Part shown: positions 25,305-36,467 of the stretch, one piece after another
How the letters are laid out: the number at the start of each line of letters is the position of its first letter
Numbering within the stretch: the stretch's first letter is position 1
NCBI GenBank assembly: GCA_002102555.1
Contig: MCFL01000002.1
Location: forward strand, 1,054,001-1,118,000
Direction: 5' to 3'
DNA: 64,000 nt
From: Catenaria anguillulae PL171
Taxonomy: Eukaryota > Blastocladiomycota > Blastocladiomycetes > Blastocladiales > Catenariaceae
Notes under the pieces: model-generated
What the model was told of the DNA's origin: nothing
What the model saw: the letters and a program-made list of their open reading frames with translations, nothing else
Database searches by the model: none
Program-made: the position numbers and the translations under genes

Positions 25305-26531
25305 GCTGACGGTGAAAAGAACCGGTGTGGATAGCGTGAGAATTCTGAGATCCACGATATTGCTCAAAGTGAATGTGAGGTGGGCATCGAAGAGGACATT
25401 AATTCCACAAGCCAAGGTCGCCGCGGTACATAGTCGATGTGTGCTTCGCGTCGAAGTACACATACATAGATCTGGGGTTTCTGGCTTGCACGCTGACGAC
25501 TCGGAGTAGGGAAGCAGTGATCTGCGACGAGAAGAGACGGATCGAGGGGCGGTCGTCCACTTCATGTCCGGACAGTCCATACAGCAGTCCACAATAAGCA
25601 ACCTGCACAAATATCCACCGTGAGCGACAAAGGAATAGTCACTTTCCTAGTACATTCACTCGATTCTTTGGGTCAATACACAGGGCCTACTTGTACAAAC
25701 CCGCGCCACTCCGCGTATTATCAAACAATGCGTATTTCAAGTGGCGATTTTGAACCCAGATGAGTGTCAGTTCTGGCGGGGAGTCGCAACAAGAGCCGCC
25801 ACAATATGGGCGCTGTTGTGAAATGCTGCAGTGGATTCTAATGGACGATGGCAAGGAGGAGCCTTCACTACGTTCGTACGCAACGGCGCGACAGAAAGCG
25901 ACAGCAGTGCCGCGTTCTTTGTGGTTTGTCACCTCGCTCAACCGCGCTCGTTATTGCTCCATTCTTGTTAGCCTGGCTTAGTCGAGTGGCCTAGCACATG
26001 TTGTCTTGAGCAATCAAAACCACTCGGTCCGTCCTCACACGGCGGAGGGCGCGTGTTCCAGACCCGACAGGCATGCTTTCCATGAACGCCACATGAAAAA
26101 CATCCCTCTGCAGTGCCGAAGTCAAGCGTCAGCTTGCGACAGAATGCCGTACCTAGGTCTTGAGTGGATTATGCATTGGACGCAAGTCACGGTGCACGGT
26201 ATAGCCCAAGTGCAGGTTTGTTGGGCGCTAGATCCGCTGCTCTCGGCGGGTCTAGGTGGTTCCCTGCCGACAATGGTTTCAGTCCTGGGCTCGACAGCAT
26301 GGCCCCTTTTTTGCTGCGCCTACACATCATCCTCATATTGAATGGTCTGATGTGCTGATGTAGTACGCACACGCACATGCACACGTTTGCCTCACGCCTG
26401 ATCACATTCCGTCAACCCCCGGCCAGATCAATGGCAATCGTCGGTTGTGCTATGCAACACCGGCGGTTTCCAGAAACAGCCACTCCAATTAGTATTGTTC
26501 TTCATACCAAATCATATCCATTGCTGCTACT
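25305..26531. other. Intergenic between copies B and C
   Basis: About 1.2 kb holding the copy B promoter and the copy C 3' flank. I see no gene, remnant or repeat in it. Confidence 0.35.
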
Positions 26532-29500
26532 TTACAAGTCAAATGCACCCAACCCCATCTGCTCCAACAGTTTCTGGGGATCTTGGCCAGTCTCCTCTGC
26601 AAGCTTCCGGAGCATCTTGCTAACAAACGACCCGACCTTGGGCTTCTGCCCAGGTGCACTTGGCTGGTCACTTGGCCCATTGGGGACCATTATCCTCGGC
26701 CCGACACCCATCGTTCTGGCCAACTCCTCATGCTCCGCACTCTTGTACTGTGGAGCCACATACACCTCCCTCACAAAATTGTCCGCTGGCGCCAAGGGTG
26801 TCAGAATCGCCCGTTGAAAGTACCTGCGGGCCGCAACTGACAAGCCCTCGAGCTTGCCCTCAATCAACGGATACGGCAACTCGCAACGCAATCCACACTG
26901 CACCTTGGCCAGTTTCAGCATGTCGACCACGGCCTCGGCCTGAGCGGTTCCTTGAACGGTAAACATTGGCCCGCCAGCACCGACGACCACATCCATGACC
27001 TCTTGGATCGCGTCAACATACACGCTGCTGTTTTGCACGCCCTCCCAGCACGTTGGCGGCGGGAACACGGTCAAAGTCACATCCAATGCCAGCGTCTTGG
27101 CCTTGCCCGTGCACGTTGGCGGATGCGAGTACACGCCATGGATGAGAATGATGCCCAAGAACCCAGGCGGTTCTGCCCTGGGCGAGTCGTCCGACTTGCG
27201 TGTCAGCAGAACCGACTTGTGGCCTTGACGCGCGGCAGCAATGATCTTGTCGAGCAAGTCCTTGACGGTGAGTGCAAGCACACGCGCCATTCCACCGAGA
27301 CGCAACATTTTGGACGGGTCTTGACGACACTGCTCCTCGGCATGCGTGAATGCAAACCCCAACTGTTGCTTGAGTTCGGAGGGCGACAGGGAAGTGAGCG
27401 GGAGCGTCGCGAACCTGTGCAGCCGCTGGTGATATGGCAAGCCGAGCAGCCCGGCCTTGGGTACAAACAAATGAACTTGCTTGGCGAGCAACAGCTCAAC
27501 GGTGCGCGACTTGGGCATATATTTGGCCGATTCGACCAGCACACGGCACGGCAACCAAAACGTATGCAATTGGCTGTTGATCGACACGAGTGCTGCACCC
27601 CGGCCCGCCTCGAGTTGCTCGCGTGTTGGCAACGCAACGTCGACCTTGCACCCATACGCTTTCACATCGACGACGACCTTCAACTTTTTGCCGGCATCCA
27701 CAACCTTGAGCAGCTTGGCCTCGCCCTCCTCCTCTGTGGCCTTGCGTGCTTCAATGACAGCTGCCGTCGCCTCGGCAATCGACCTCGTCACAGGCACCCA
27801 CGGCGACGCTTGAACCGTGACCCTTTGAGTGTCAAGCTGATTTAGGGTCCACACCTTGCCGCCCATTGGCGCATAGTGCACCTCCTCTTTCTCCCCGCTG
27901 CGCCGACTCGGCGTGGTATGTGGCCGCAGCAAACTCACTCGGATCAACTTGGCATCCCATTCGTCCACAATGCCCGGCAAATAAAACGCCACGGTAATTG
28001 TCTTGCGCTGGTGGTCTATGCCAACAACTTGGATCGCCTCGGTGCAATACTGCCTCGTGACAAAGGTCATGCACACGATGAGATTGGACGACAAGTCAAC
28101 GTCGAGCGGAAACGTGGCCGTGACGTGCAGCGCAAAGTCTTGAGTTGTCGGCATGCTCAAGCCGTGCATTTGTGCGTGGATCAGCACGTCCGAGATGGTG
28201 AAGCGCAAGGCGGTGCCCGATGTGAGCCTGGCCCAGAACCCGGCGGGCACTTGGAAGATCGGGAAGTGGGTTGACAAGCGCGAGGATTTCTTGGCTGGAG
28301 ACGGATCGGTCCATGAAATACGGTTGGATGCGAGCGCGTTTGCAAGCAAGGTGCCGAGAAGCGCGCCAGTTGTCATGGACCCGCCGACTAGAAAAAGCAT
28401 GAGCCACAGAGTCGCAATGTGAATACCAAAATGCCAAGAAGTGATCAGTATACAACTGCAATGCAAACATACCTGCGCGAACTGACCTTGTCAAATGCGA
28501 CCCACAACACTCTGCCGTAATCTTGACAAGTGCATCCACGATCCCAGGACTCTCATCCAACCTGACAGGCGCGCTCGGCACGGGACACGCAAGCCAAGTG
28601 AATCGCGAAACTATCCGTCGTCCCAACATGCGCACATGCTCCTCGGACCACGCAAACGGGTCCACCAAGCTACCCCACCCGACTTGGTCGCTGTCGGTCA
28701 CTTGAAGCAGCTGCAACCCGAGCAAGATGGGCACGTCGTGCATGTCCACGACGAGCGCCTCCTTGACGAATTCGTCGCGGGATTGGCCATGAGAGCCCGG
28801 CATGGTGGTTGTTGTGAGCAGGTGGGGCGTGTGCGGAAGGGAACGTGACGGAATGGGCTTGAGGAGAGGTGAAGCGTGGACGAGAATGTTGAGAAGGCCG
28901 CAGTGGTCGGCGGTGGATGCAGTGTGAATCACGTCGAAGCGGGTCGATGTGAGCGTCAGCGATTCCATGTACGAGAGCGGGTGGTCAATGTTGAATGTGA
29001 AGTGAAGATGAATCGGACGCAGGGTTGCGGACACGGTGGCAGATGGCGAATCAGGGTCGGAATGCTCAACCAACGAATGTAAGCTCTCGATCCACACGCT
29101 CAACGTCACAAGCATGTCCTTCTCCACATTTACACCACCTTTTTGCGTCATGTCAAACACATGCCCATCCGCCGGAACCGCCCCGTGATGCACCCGAAAT
29201 GCACAGCTGCCATCCGCCCTTGCCACCAGCATGGATGGATTCACCTTCAAACGATCCAAACCTGCCTCGTTAAACCAACGCCCGTGCTGCACCAGCTGCT
29301 CGACCTCGGCCTTGACCTTGGCAATCTGCGCCTGATTCGATTGGCCAAACATGGCAAGTGTTGCCGCAAAGTGTTGGGTCACGTGCGTTGCGTACTCGAG
29401 CATGGACTTTGGGTTGGATGGACTGGCAAGCATGAGTGCGTCACGCTCTCGGCAAAGCTGCGGCAAGGTCCAAGTACATGCGAGCCACGCGAACCAGGTC

Positions 29501-30234
29501 TGCTTGAGTTGCTTGAGCGAGGCTGCATCGGCAACACGCAAGTGGGGCAACGGCGAGGTCGGAGACATCCACTCTTCGTCTGATCGGCCGAGGCATGCTT
29601 GTATCTGCGCTTGCCAGAACTCGGTGACGGGCGGGTCCAGGGCGATCGAGTACCAGAACTGGGCAATGGCGCAGACAAGTCCGGGCGTGGGTACGTCTGC
29701 ACAGGTGGCGATGGCGTGCAGAATGAGGATGTTGCGCGCAATGACCTCTGGCTGATGGTCATTGATGTAAACGTTGACGTTGAGAGGCAATGGAGGCAAA
29801 GTCGATTCCGATCGCCTTGCAATTCGCTCAAAGTGCTTGGTCATTATCGCGCCGGCATGTGAGTTGGAGTCGGACGGGGACAGCTTGCGCTTGAGCTCGG
29901 CGATCGTGTGGAGGACATGTCGGAGGTCGCTTGCCCCCGAGTGTTCCCCGACGAGCAAAGCGTCGATGCTGGCAAGCCGACATGGCGATGCAAAGACGTT
30001 GAGGTGAAGAAAGACATCTTCGGGGAATACGTTACCAAAGGGTTGGTAAATCCCAGCCGACTCGTCGCGGACGACCGTGGTACACGGAAGTGTGCGCTGG
30101 CTGGATGGTGTCAGAGCAGATGCTTCATCTCGGTCGACACTGCCGCTGCCCTGCGGTGGTGTGGTTGCGGTCGTCGCCTTGGGCTGCTTGGTTTGCGACT
30201 TCTTTGCTTTCCCCTTGGAAGACTTGCCGGCCAT
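26532..30234 (-). CDS. DUF4470-family protein, copy C (full length)
   Basis: Exons 28473-30234 and 26532-28387 (85-nt intron, same position and phase as B) give 1,205 residues with no break. Order of parts: a basic lead (SSKGKAKKSQTKQ), the DUF4470-like domain with IYQPFGNVFPEDVFLHLNVF and VNDHQPEVIARNILILHA, the RFDVIHTASTADHCGLLNILV block, and the C-terminal half from GGSMTTGALLGTLLA to the ending GLGAFDL. Identity with B is moderate throughout, so the duplication is not recent, yet both frames are intact, which implies selection. ATG 30234 starts the basic lead. Function unknown. Confidence 0.8.
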
Positions 30235-30704
30235 GATGAAGTTGAGAGACGGGAGTCAAGGAGTTGACAGGCTGTTGGAAGTGAATGATGAGAAATGGAC
30301 CAGAGACTCTTTGATACCGGAATCTTTGTACGAGAAGAATGCGATTACAGGTTGCGCAAAGTCTGGATTCGTACATGGGCTCACGGCTGGCGCATGTATC
30401 GTATTCGTTTTTGTTGACAATGTTTTCTTGATCTGCTCAGAGGCACCGTCTACGTGATCCCAAGTGAGCAACACTCGGTGAGGACCGTGTTGACGACGCA
30501 AACGACGCCGCCAGCAACGACGCACAACCATGCGAGCACAGAAAACCACCAAGAAGGCAATGTGCGCGACGCGCGACGCAGCACATGGAAAGAGAATACA
30601 TAGAACCTTCCGCTGTATACAGCAGTTTCGTATCCAACCGTTTCCACATCATTCACGCCGTTGCGCCTTTCGCAACATGTCCAATGTCTTGGCAATGTCG
30701 GACC
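30235..30704. other. Intergenic upstream of copy C
   Basis: Presumed promoter of copy C, followed by sequence of unknown nature up to the next family fragment. No gene supported. Confidence 0.35.
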
Positions 30705-31045
30705 TCAGGCAAACTCGCCGACCGACACATCGAGCGCTAGCGTCCAGCCCTTTGCCGCATCTGCCGGCGGCGGGGAGACCGAACAATCCCCCTGCCGAAG
30801 TTGCTCCTCGACGTCAGTGAAGAAGACATCCCGACATGGCGGCCAGACCAGCGGGCGAGATGGATGCGAGCGGGAGCTGCTGTAGACCCTGCAGGCGCTG
30901 GCGAAACGGTAAGCCCACCAGCCCCGCCTTGGGCACAAACGCGTGCAATTGCTTGGCGAGCACGAGCGTGACAGAGCACGACGAAAGACAATGCTTGAAG
31001 GATTCGAGCATGACGTGGGAAGGCATCCAGAAGGTGTGCAATCGG
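30705..31045 (-). pseudogene. DUF4470-family internal fragment
   Basis: It reads LHTFWMPSHVMLESFKH, LAKQLHAFVPKAGLVGLPF and QRLQGLQQLPLASISP, all from the middle of the C-terminal half of the family. After a frame change it gives VEEQLRQG and then KGWTLALDVSV, with the segment between deleted. The fragment begins abruptly at its 5' side three bases from the first Met codon of the LCL3-like gene on the other strand (31048). It is a dead fragment. Confidence 0.75.
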
Positions 31046-31047
31046 CC

Positions 31048-32109
31048 ATGCCTCGTCCTACCCTCTGCCGCCCCGCCACCATGGCGACGCCGTCCAAACC
31101 GGCAGGCCCGCCTTCATCGTCCAACGCAACCTCGATCGCCCTCTCGCCCGCCGCCACGGTCACCATCGCCGCCTCTGCAGTGGCTGTCGCCGCCGTCGCC
31201 ATTCTCTCTGGAACGTCTCCCGCAACAACACGCTGCTGCGCCGCTACGCCACCGCCAAGGATCTGCCCGACGCGCGCGTCAACAAAATAGGTTCCGGTAA
31301 ACCGCTCCGGCTGACAGGATATGCCGTGAGCGTCGGTGACTCGGACGGGTTCCGGTTCTTCCACACGCCGTCGCTGCGATGTTACTCCAAGGCGGCATTG
31401 CCACGCACGCGCAACGCGGACGAGACAATTGCGGTGCGGATGGCCGGCACATCTTGTCCCGAGGCGGCACTTTTCGGCAGGCCGGCACAGCCCTTTTCCC
31501 ACGAGGCGTATCAGTATACCTTGTCTGCACTCATGCCTGGCGCGACCGTCAAGCCCGATCAGATAAGTTTTTGCGTGGAGATCCTGGGGCCAGTGTGACG
31601 GCAGAATCGGCCGAGCGACTGATTCCAGCAAGGAAAGGGCGGGCCGCCGACTTTTGGATCCATGGCCGGCGGCGCACCCGGAAGGGCCAGAATCGAGATC
31701 TACCGCAAGGATCAGTACGACCGCGTGGTGGCCATGGTGTATTATCAGGCGTACCCGCGGGCATTCCCATTGTATTGGAGCAACTTGTCGATTGATTTGC
31801 TGTCAAAAGGGTTGGGCGTTGCTGACACCCAGGCCGGCGCAGAGTATGGCGGGTTGAGGAGCAAGTTTGACAAGGCTGAAGAGACTGCACGGTATGGCTG
31901 TTCATCTGAAATTGTCTTGCCCATTACCTTATGAACACTCGACTCACCTGGCTCTGGTCAAAATGATCATGCTCGCATTTGGTGTATGTAGGCGCAAGAA
32001 GCGAGGTATTTGGTCACTTGCCGATTTCGTTCCACCGTCGACTCACAAGCACCAAGGCAACCACAACCAAAACCAGAATCAAAACCGAGACATTGTCATT
32101 GATGAATAA
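31048..32109 (+). CDS. LCL3: Lcl3-like membrane-anchored staphylococcal-nuclease-fold protein
   Basis: Probable mitochondrial-membrane endonuclease of the Lcl3 family. Met codons at 31048 and 31081 precede an N-terminal hydrophobic anchor (TVTIAASAVAVAAVAIL). The nuclease core follows in pieces: LRLTGYAVSVGDSDGFRFFHTP, AVRMAG followed by CPEAALFGRPAQPFS, IEIYRKDQYDRVVAMVYY, LLSKGLGVADTQAGAEYGG, and the last exon KKRGIWSLADF (from 31992) ending DIVIDE. One missing base near 31215 shifts frame after the anchor. A stop at about 31596 is bypassed by either a very short intron or an unresolved one, so the centre of the gene model is uncertain. The intron at about 31891-31991 is clear. Catalytic-type Asp and Arg residues of the SNase fold appear present. 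Confidence 0.75.
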
Positions 32110-33984
32110 GAATGTCTCCGTCAGAGTCGGCGGCGTATTCTACATACACTTTGGTTGACTTTTTTTCTTCCCATGACACACAACGTGTTACCCTTACCAC
32201 TCGTGATCCCGCATACTTATTATTCTGCTTTCTTGCTCTCGTTGGCCGTGTTCTTTCCCTCGATCATTCGCCTCATAACAAATACACTCTGTTGGTGCAT
32301 GTCCTCTGGTTTGGTCAAGATCGTCAACAGGAGCGAAAGTTGCTCTTGAGAGTCGCTCTTGCAGTCACTCTCAATCAGGCGATTGATGAACGAACCAACC
32401 AACGTGTGCTTCATGATCGCAGCTGCGAAAGCTCCAGTTGCGCGCGCGTTTTTGGCAATAGCATCAGTGTCTGCTGTTGTGTCACCAATGTGTCAAAGTG
32501 ACAGACAGCCCTTTTCCCCTTTTTCGGGCTTCCCCATCACCCCACGGTTGTTTTCGTGCTGAAGAATTCGAAACCATCGCAAGAGCAAACAAAAGAGGTC
32601 ATGGGAGCTGGGTGCAGACAGTTGCAAACAAGAGAGATCGAGCTTGCGATGGACAGATACAAATACAGCTGGTACACCCCATCACCCACCCTTCCTGCTG
32701 AAGAGTAAAGCAGTCTTTGCTGAATAGCAATGCATGTGTGTTCAATGTAGCTCGTTCGTTGCATCCTTCCTCACCATCCTCATCCTTGCTCGCGATCGCT
32801 CTTTGCTCTTGGCTTGATCCGCCGACGACACATCCACCCGCATCTCGCTCCATTTTCCATTGGTGCGCCTCCGACAACCAATTGCCAAACTCATTGCTCG
32901 CGCTGTGAGTCTGGTAGCGCTTCCTGAACACGAGAAAAGTGAGTTTGCGAGAAAAGCCCATCGCGCCTCGCGGTGCGATGATGACGATGATGATGCAGGC
33001 TGCTCCTAACTCATCCGGTCTTGTGAATCAAGTACCGGCACGACTCTTGCCAACGTGTGGTTTCCCACGTCATGTCTCTGTTTTCTCTTCGAATAATCAG
33101 AGCAATTGGCGTTCACCACCTCTGCCTGTATCGGTTGCCGAATCGGTGCCGATTTGCGTGGGCTGGCTGGCTGGCTGGCTGGCTGGCCCATTCGCCTCCG
33201 AGGCAGTATACGTTCATCGATTGTCTACGTCAAGTCGCCGCCTTGGAGAGTCGGGAATCCTTGGTGGACTGTTCGCAACTGGCGCGAGGATCAGGGGGGA
33301 CCACAATGGGACCCGTGACAACGCTTCGGCCGCGTCACGTTCTTCCCATTGCCCCTTGATCTAACGACCGCCGACCGCAACCTTGACATCTCCTCCGGGG
33401 GAGCATTCGTATGATCTAAATAGGGCAAGGTTTAGGCGTCAGGAATATTGGTTGTTGACAGGGTGCCCGGAAATTTCTCGCGAGTCTGTGCCCTTTCCTT
33501 TCTTCATAAAAGTGTGTCGGTCTTTCAACAGAGGATCCATCCAGTGGCCCCATCTTGTGTCGTACATTATTTACCCTTGGGCCACTCTTACTTCTTTTTG
33601 CCCGAATCCACTCATGTTGCTAGTTTATTCCACCCGATCGCTCCATGTCCTCGTGTTTTGCGCAAGTGACGTAGCAGCCAGATGGTGGCATGCGACTGTT
33701 CCCATCGTGATATACATACTATTGGCCACAAAATGTACGAGTATTTGATATAGCGGGCAAAAAAAGTAAGGTCGGTATCCAAGATATCTCAAAGAGAAAT
33801 GAGCCACGCGAAACCACATTCAAAGCGTGAATCCTTTGAAACCCATTCAACCACGATTGTGTCATCAGCTAACAGCAAGTAGAGCGAATCTTGACCGCAT
33901 TTACTGTCTCCTCCTCCCACCGCGGCCCGCAATGCCCGCACCGTTCTTCCCGATCCGCACATGCCTCACGATCTTTGTCCTCTG
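32110..33984. other. Long gene-poor stretch with a GGCT microsatellite
   Basis: About 1.9 kb without a recognisable gene. A minus-strand ORF at 32220-32414 encodes a 64-residue peptide of normal, helix-prone composition (starts MKHTLVGSFINRLIES). It remains open upstream to about 32490, so it could be the last exon of an unknown gene. Otherwise I see nothing coding. Confidence 0.35.
33161..33187. repeat. GGCT tetranucleotide microsatellite
   Basis: Six to seven perfect GGCT units in a row, followed by GGCC. It lies in the gene-poor stretch. Confidence 0.9.
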
Positions 33985-34899
33985 CTTGGGCTGCCAACGG
34001 CCGCCATCTACCACCGCAGAATTGAACCACCGAACGTGCTGTACCAATTCCTCGGCTCGGAATCCGCCTGGTCACCAGTCATTGCAAGCGTGGCGGAAAA
34101 GTGCTCGCACACCGATTTCGCAATCGTCGGCCATGGCCCGGTACTGCTCAGGGCTCGTAAGCCAGCGCTCTTTCCGAGCCTGGGCAAGGCGCGCAAGTGA
34201 CCAGTCGTTGGCAAGCCATGTTCGCCAGACGTGCTTGAGTTGAGCGAGAAGGGTCGGAGATGCGCACCGGCGCAGGCCGGGTCGGCGAGAGCCAGTCGGT
34301 GTCGGTGCGGTCGAGGCAAGTTTGCATTTGTGCTCGCCAGAATTCGGCGACGGGCGGGTCGAGGGCAATCGAGTATCAGAACTGGGCAACGGATCATATC
34401 AACGTGGGCGTGGCGGGGCCAGACCAGGTGGACACGGCATGCAATGAGAAGGTTGCGCGCAATGACCTCGACCTGCTGGTCGTTTACGTGCACATTGATT
34501 TGCAGCGCAGCAGGCGGCAAAGGCCGCGAACCGGACGAGAGATGATTGCGCACAATGGCTTCCGGGGTGGGCCAGCGTATGCAGAACGTTTTGCAGGTCA
34601 CCCGACCCGACGAGCAATGCGTCAATGGTGGTGAGTAGACCCGCAGGCGCAAACACGTCAAGGTGCATGAACAAGTTATTTGGGATTGAGTTGCCAAACT
34701 GGTAGTAAGAGCAAGCAGGCTCGTCCTGGATGACGGTCGCGCAGGGCAGAGTGCGCGGGAGTGTTGGGGTCGTCTCGTCGCCATGGTCCGAGATATGGGC
34801 GCCGCGCTCGTGAGTGCGAGACGCGTTGGACTTGGCGGGCGCAGTGGGCGTGAGGCGCGGCTTGGACTTGGATTTGGCCTTTGAGGCCTCGGACGGCAT
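33985..34899 (-). pseudogene. DUF4470-family 5' fragment (copy D)
   Basis: It begins with an ATG at 34899 and a basic lead (KAKSKSKPRLTPTAPAK), then RTLPCATVIQDEP, YYQFGNSIPNNLFMHLDVFA and DALLVGSGDLQNVLHTLA. Later pieces in shifted frames give INVHVNDQQVEVIARNLLI, LKHVWRTWLANDWSLARL and, at the end, an RWFNSA-like motif. Similarity stops near 33985, so everything after about the first third of the protein is missing. Several frame changes lie inside. It is the mirror image of copy A, which lacks the part that D retains. Confidence 0.72.
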
Positions 34900-35215
34900 G
34901 GTGGTAAATAATTGCAGGTTGTCGGCTCAAAGCGCAAGATCCATTCATGGATCAATCTATGGCGTGCTGTGATAACAGACCAAGCTGAGTTGTAATGCCA
35001 TCCGTTAACAGACACGACGATTTGCATTCAAGACGTGAGGATGGGATGATGATAAACAATTAAGTAAAGGAACAGCCAAACCAACTATGGCGGTACTCGA
35101 ATCCGCCAACAGACTCTCCGGGAAGGGGAACAAACGGTATACATACAAGTGCTTGAGGCAGCGACTTTTGCCTCAATCGAAAACAACGTGGAGCCACCAA
35201 CCCAACCGACAAGCC
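34900..35215. other. Intergenic, copy D / H2B 3' flank
   Basis: 316 bp with no supported feature. Confidence 0.3.
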
Positions 35216-36092
35216 TTACTTAGCCGATTGGTACTTGGTAACGGCCTTGGTGCCCTCCGACACGGCGTGCTTTGCCAACTCGCCCGGAAGCAAGAGACGC
35301 ACGGCGGTTTGGATTTCGCGAGACGAGATGGTACTCTTTTTGTTGATTTGGGCGAGCTTGGAGGCTTCGTCGGCAATGCGCTCAAAGATATCCATGACAA
35401 ACGAGTTCATGATGGACATGGCCTTGTTGGAAACACCGCTGGTTGTTTAGAGGGACGGGCACGATTCAAAGGGTGAGCCGAGGGCAAGAAATGGGAAAAC
35501 CCAAGTTGTGAGAAAAAGAAGGAACAGTTGGACGTACGTCTCGGGGTGGACCTGCTTGAGCACCTTGTAAATGTACGTGTTGAAGGTCTCCTTGCGGACG
35601 GCCTTGCGCTTGCCGGCCTTCTTTTCGGTCGTGGGCGTGGCCTTGACGGGAGCTGAATCAAGTACAATGACCAAGTGCAAGGGTCAGTTCAAGTCGAACA
35701 ATCGCTTCGGGTTCCACAAGTCGTTCCGGTTTACCAGGCCCAAAGTCAATCGAGTCATTCATGGCCAAAAGTCCAAGTCGGACTCAAACAAACGTCCTGA
35801 AAGTCAAGGACAGATTCGGGTCGAATCGGGACCGACAGAGTCATGACCTGAAGGACCCGAAGTGACCCGACATGAGGACCGAACGAATCAACCGAAAAAA
35901 TAAAGTTTTTCGTTGGGCCGGAGCGACGGCGGTGACTCCTTGGCCATGGGTGACGGCCTTGACCTGAAAAAATCGCGGGCCGGCGCGCCCGTGGACCAAG
36001 GACCGTGGACCATGACGGACGAGTGGTGAAGATAATGGCGGCGTACCCTTGCCGGCGGGCTGCTTGGAAGCGGTGGCGTCCTTGGGGGGCAT
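35216..36092 (-). CDS. H2B: Histone H2B
   Basis: Core histone H2B, 127 residues, in three exons: 36047-36092, 35538-35652 and 35216-35438. Intron 1 is unusually long for this window (394 nt, 35653-36046); intron 2 is 99 nt. The fold is canonical: [67 protein letters not shown], and the C-terminal AVTKYQSAK with the ubiquitinated-lysine context. The N-terminal tail is Lys/Ala/Pro-rich. No H2A gene lies next to it, unlike the usual fungal H2A-H2B pair; its divergent neighbour is IFT54. Confidence 0.96.
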
Positions 36093-36467
36093 GATTGCGA
36101 AAAAGGATGGGTTTGACTTGAAAAATCAACTTGGGCGAGACCAAAGGTGGATCTTGAAAGAGCTTGGATGTGTTTGGGCCATGGTCTGAGGGTGCGGGGG
36201 GTGCGGGTCCTTCTTATATGCTTGCGTCCTCTTGGGTCTTGGCTTCATCATCATGACGAGCAAAGAGGAGCATTTTGCCCTTGTGGGCTGTGGAATGCAG
36301 TCACCCAACGGGCCGCCGATCCGAGGTGTTCTGCCCACGTGACTTGGGCCCTTCGCGTTCTCCCTTTGGCCATCGGACATCGTTTCCCACAGCCACACCG
36401 CGTCGCGGCCACGGGTGCATGGTGTCGCCATGATGAGATGATAACGAGCAAGTAACGAAGCAACAAG
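36093..36467. promoter_or_regulatory. Divergent H2B / IFT54 promoter region
   Basis: 375 bp between the two ATGs. It has one CACGTG (36336-36341), the same motif that is clustered in the H4/H3 promoter. No coding sequence is seen. Confidence 0.45.

Noticed and set aside
33057-33420. Overlapping plus-strand ORFs around the GGCT microsatellite
   Set aside because: Their translations repeat AGWLAGWLA because of the microsatellite and show no family resemblance.
11143-34899. The repeated gene family as a virus-like or mobile element
   Set aside because: No reverse transcriptase, integrase, protease, capsid or transposase motif, no terminal repeats and no target duplications were seen; a conserved spliced two-exon structure fits an ordinary gene family.
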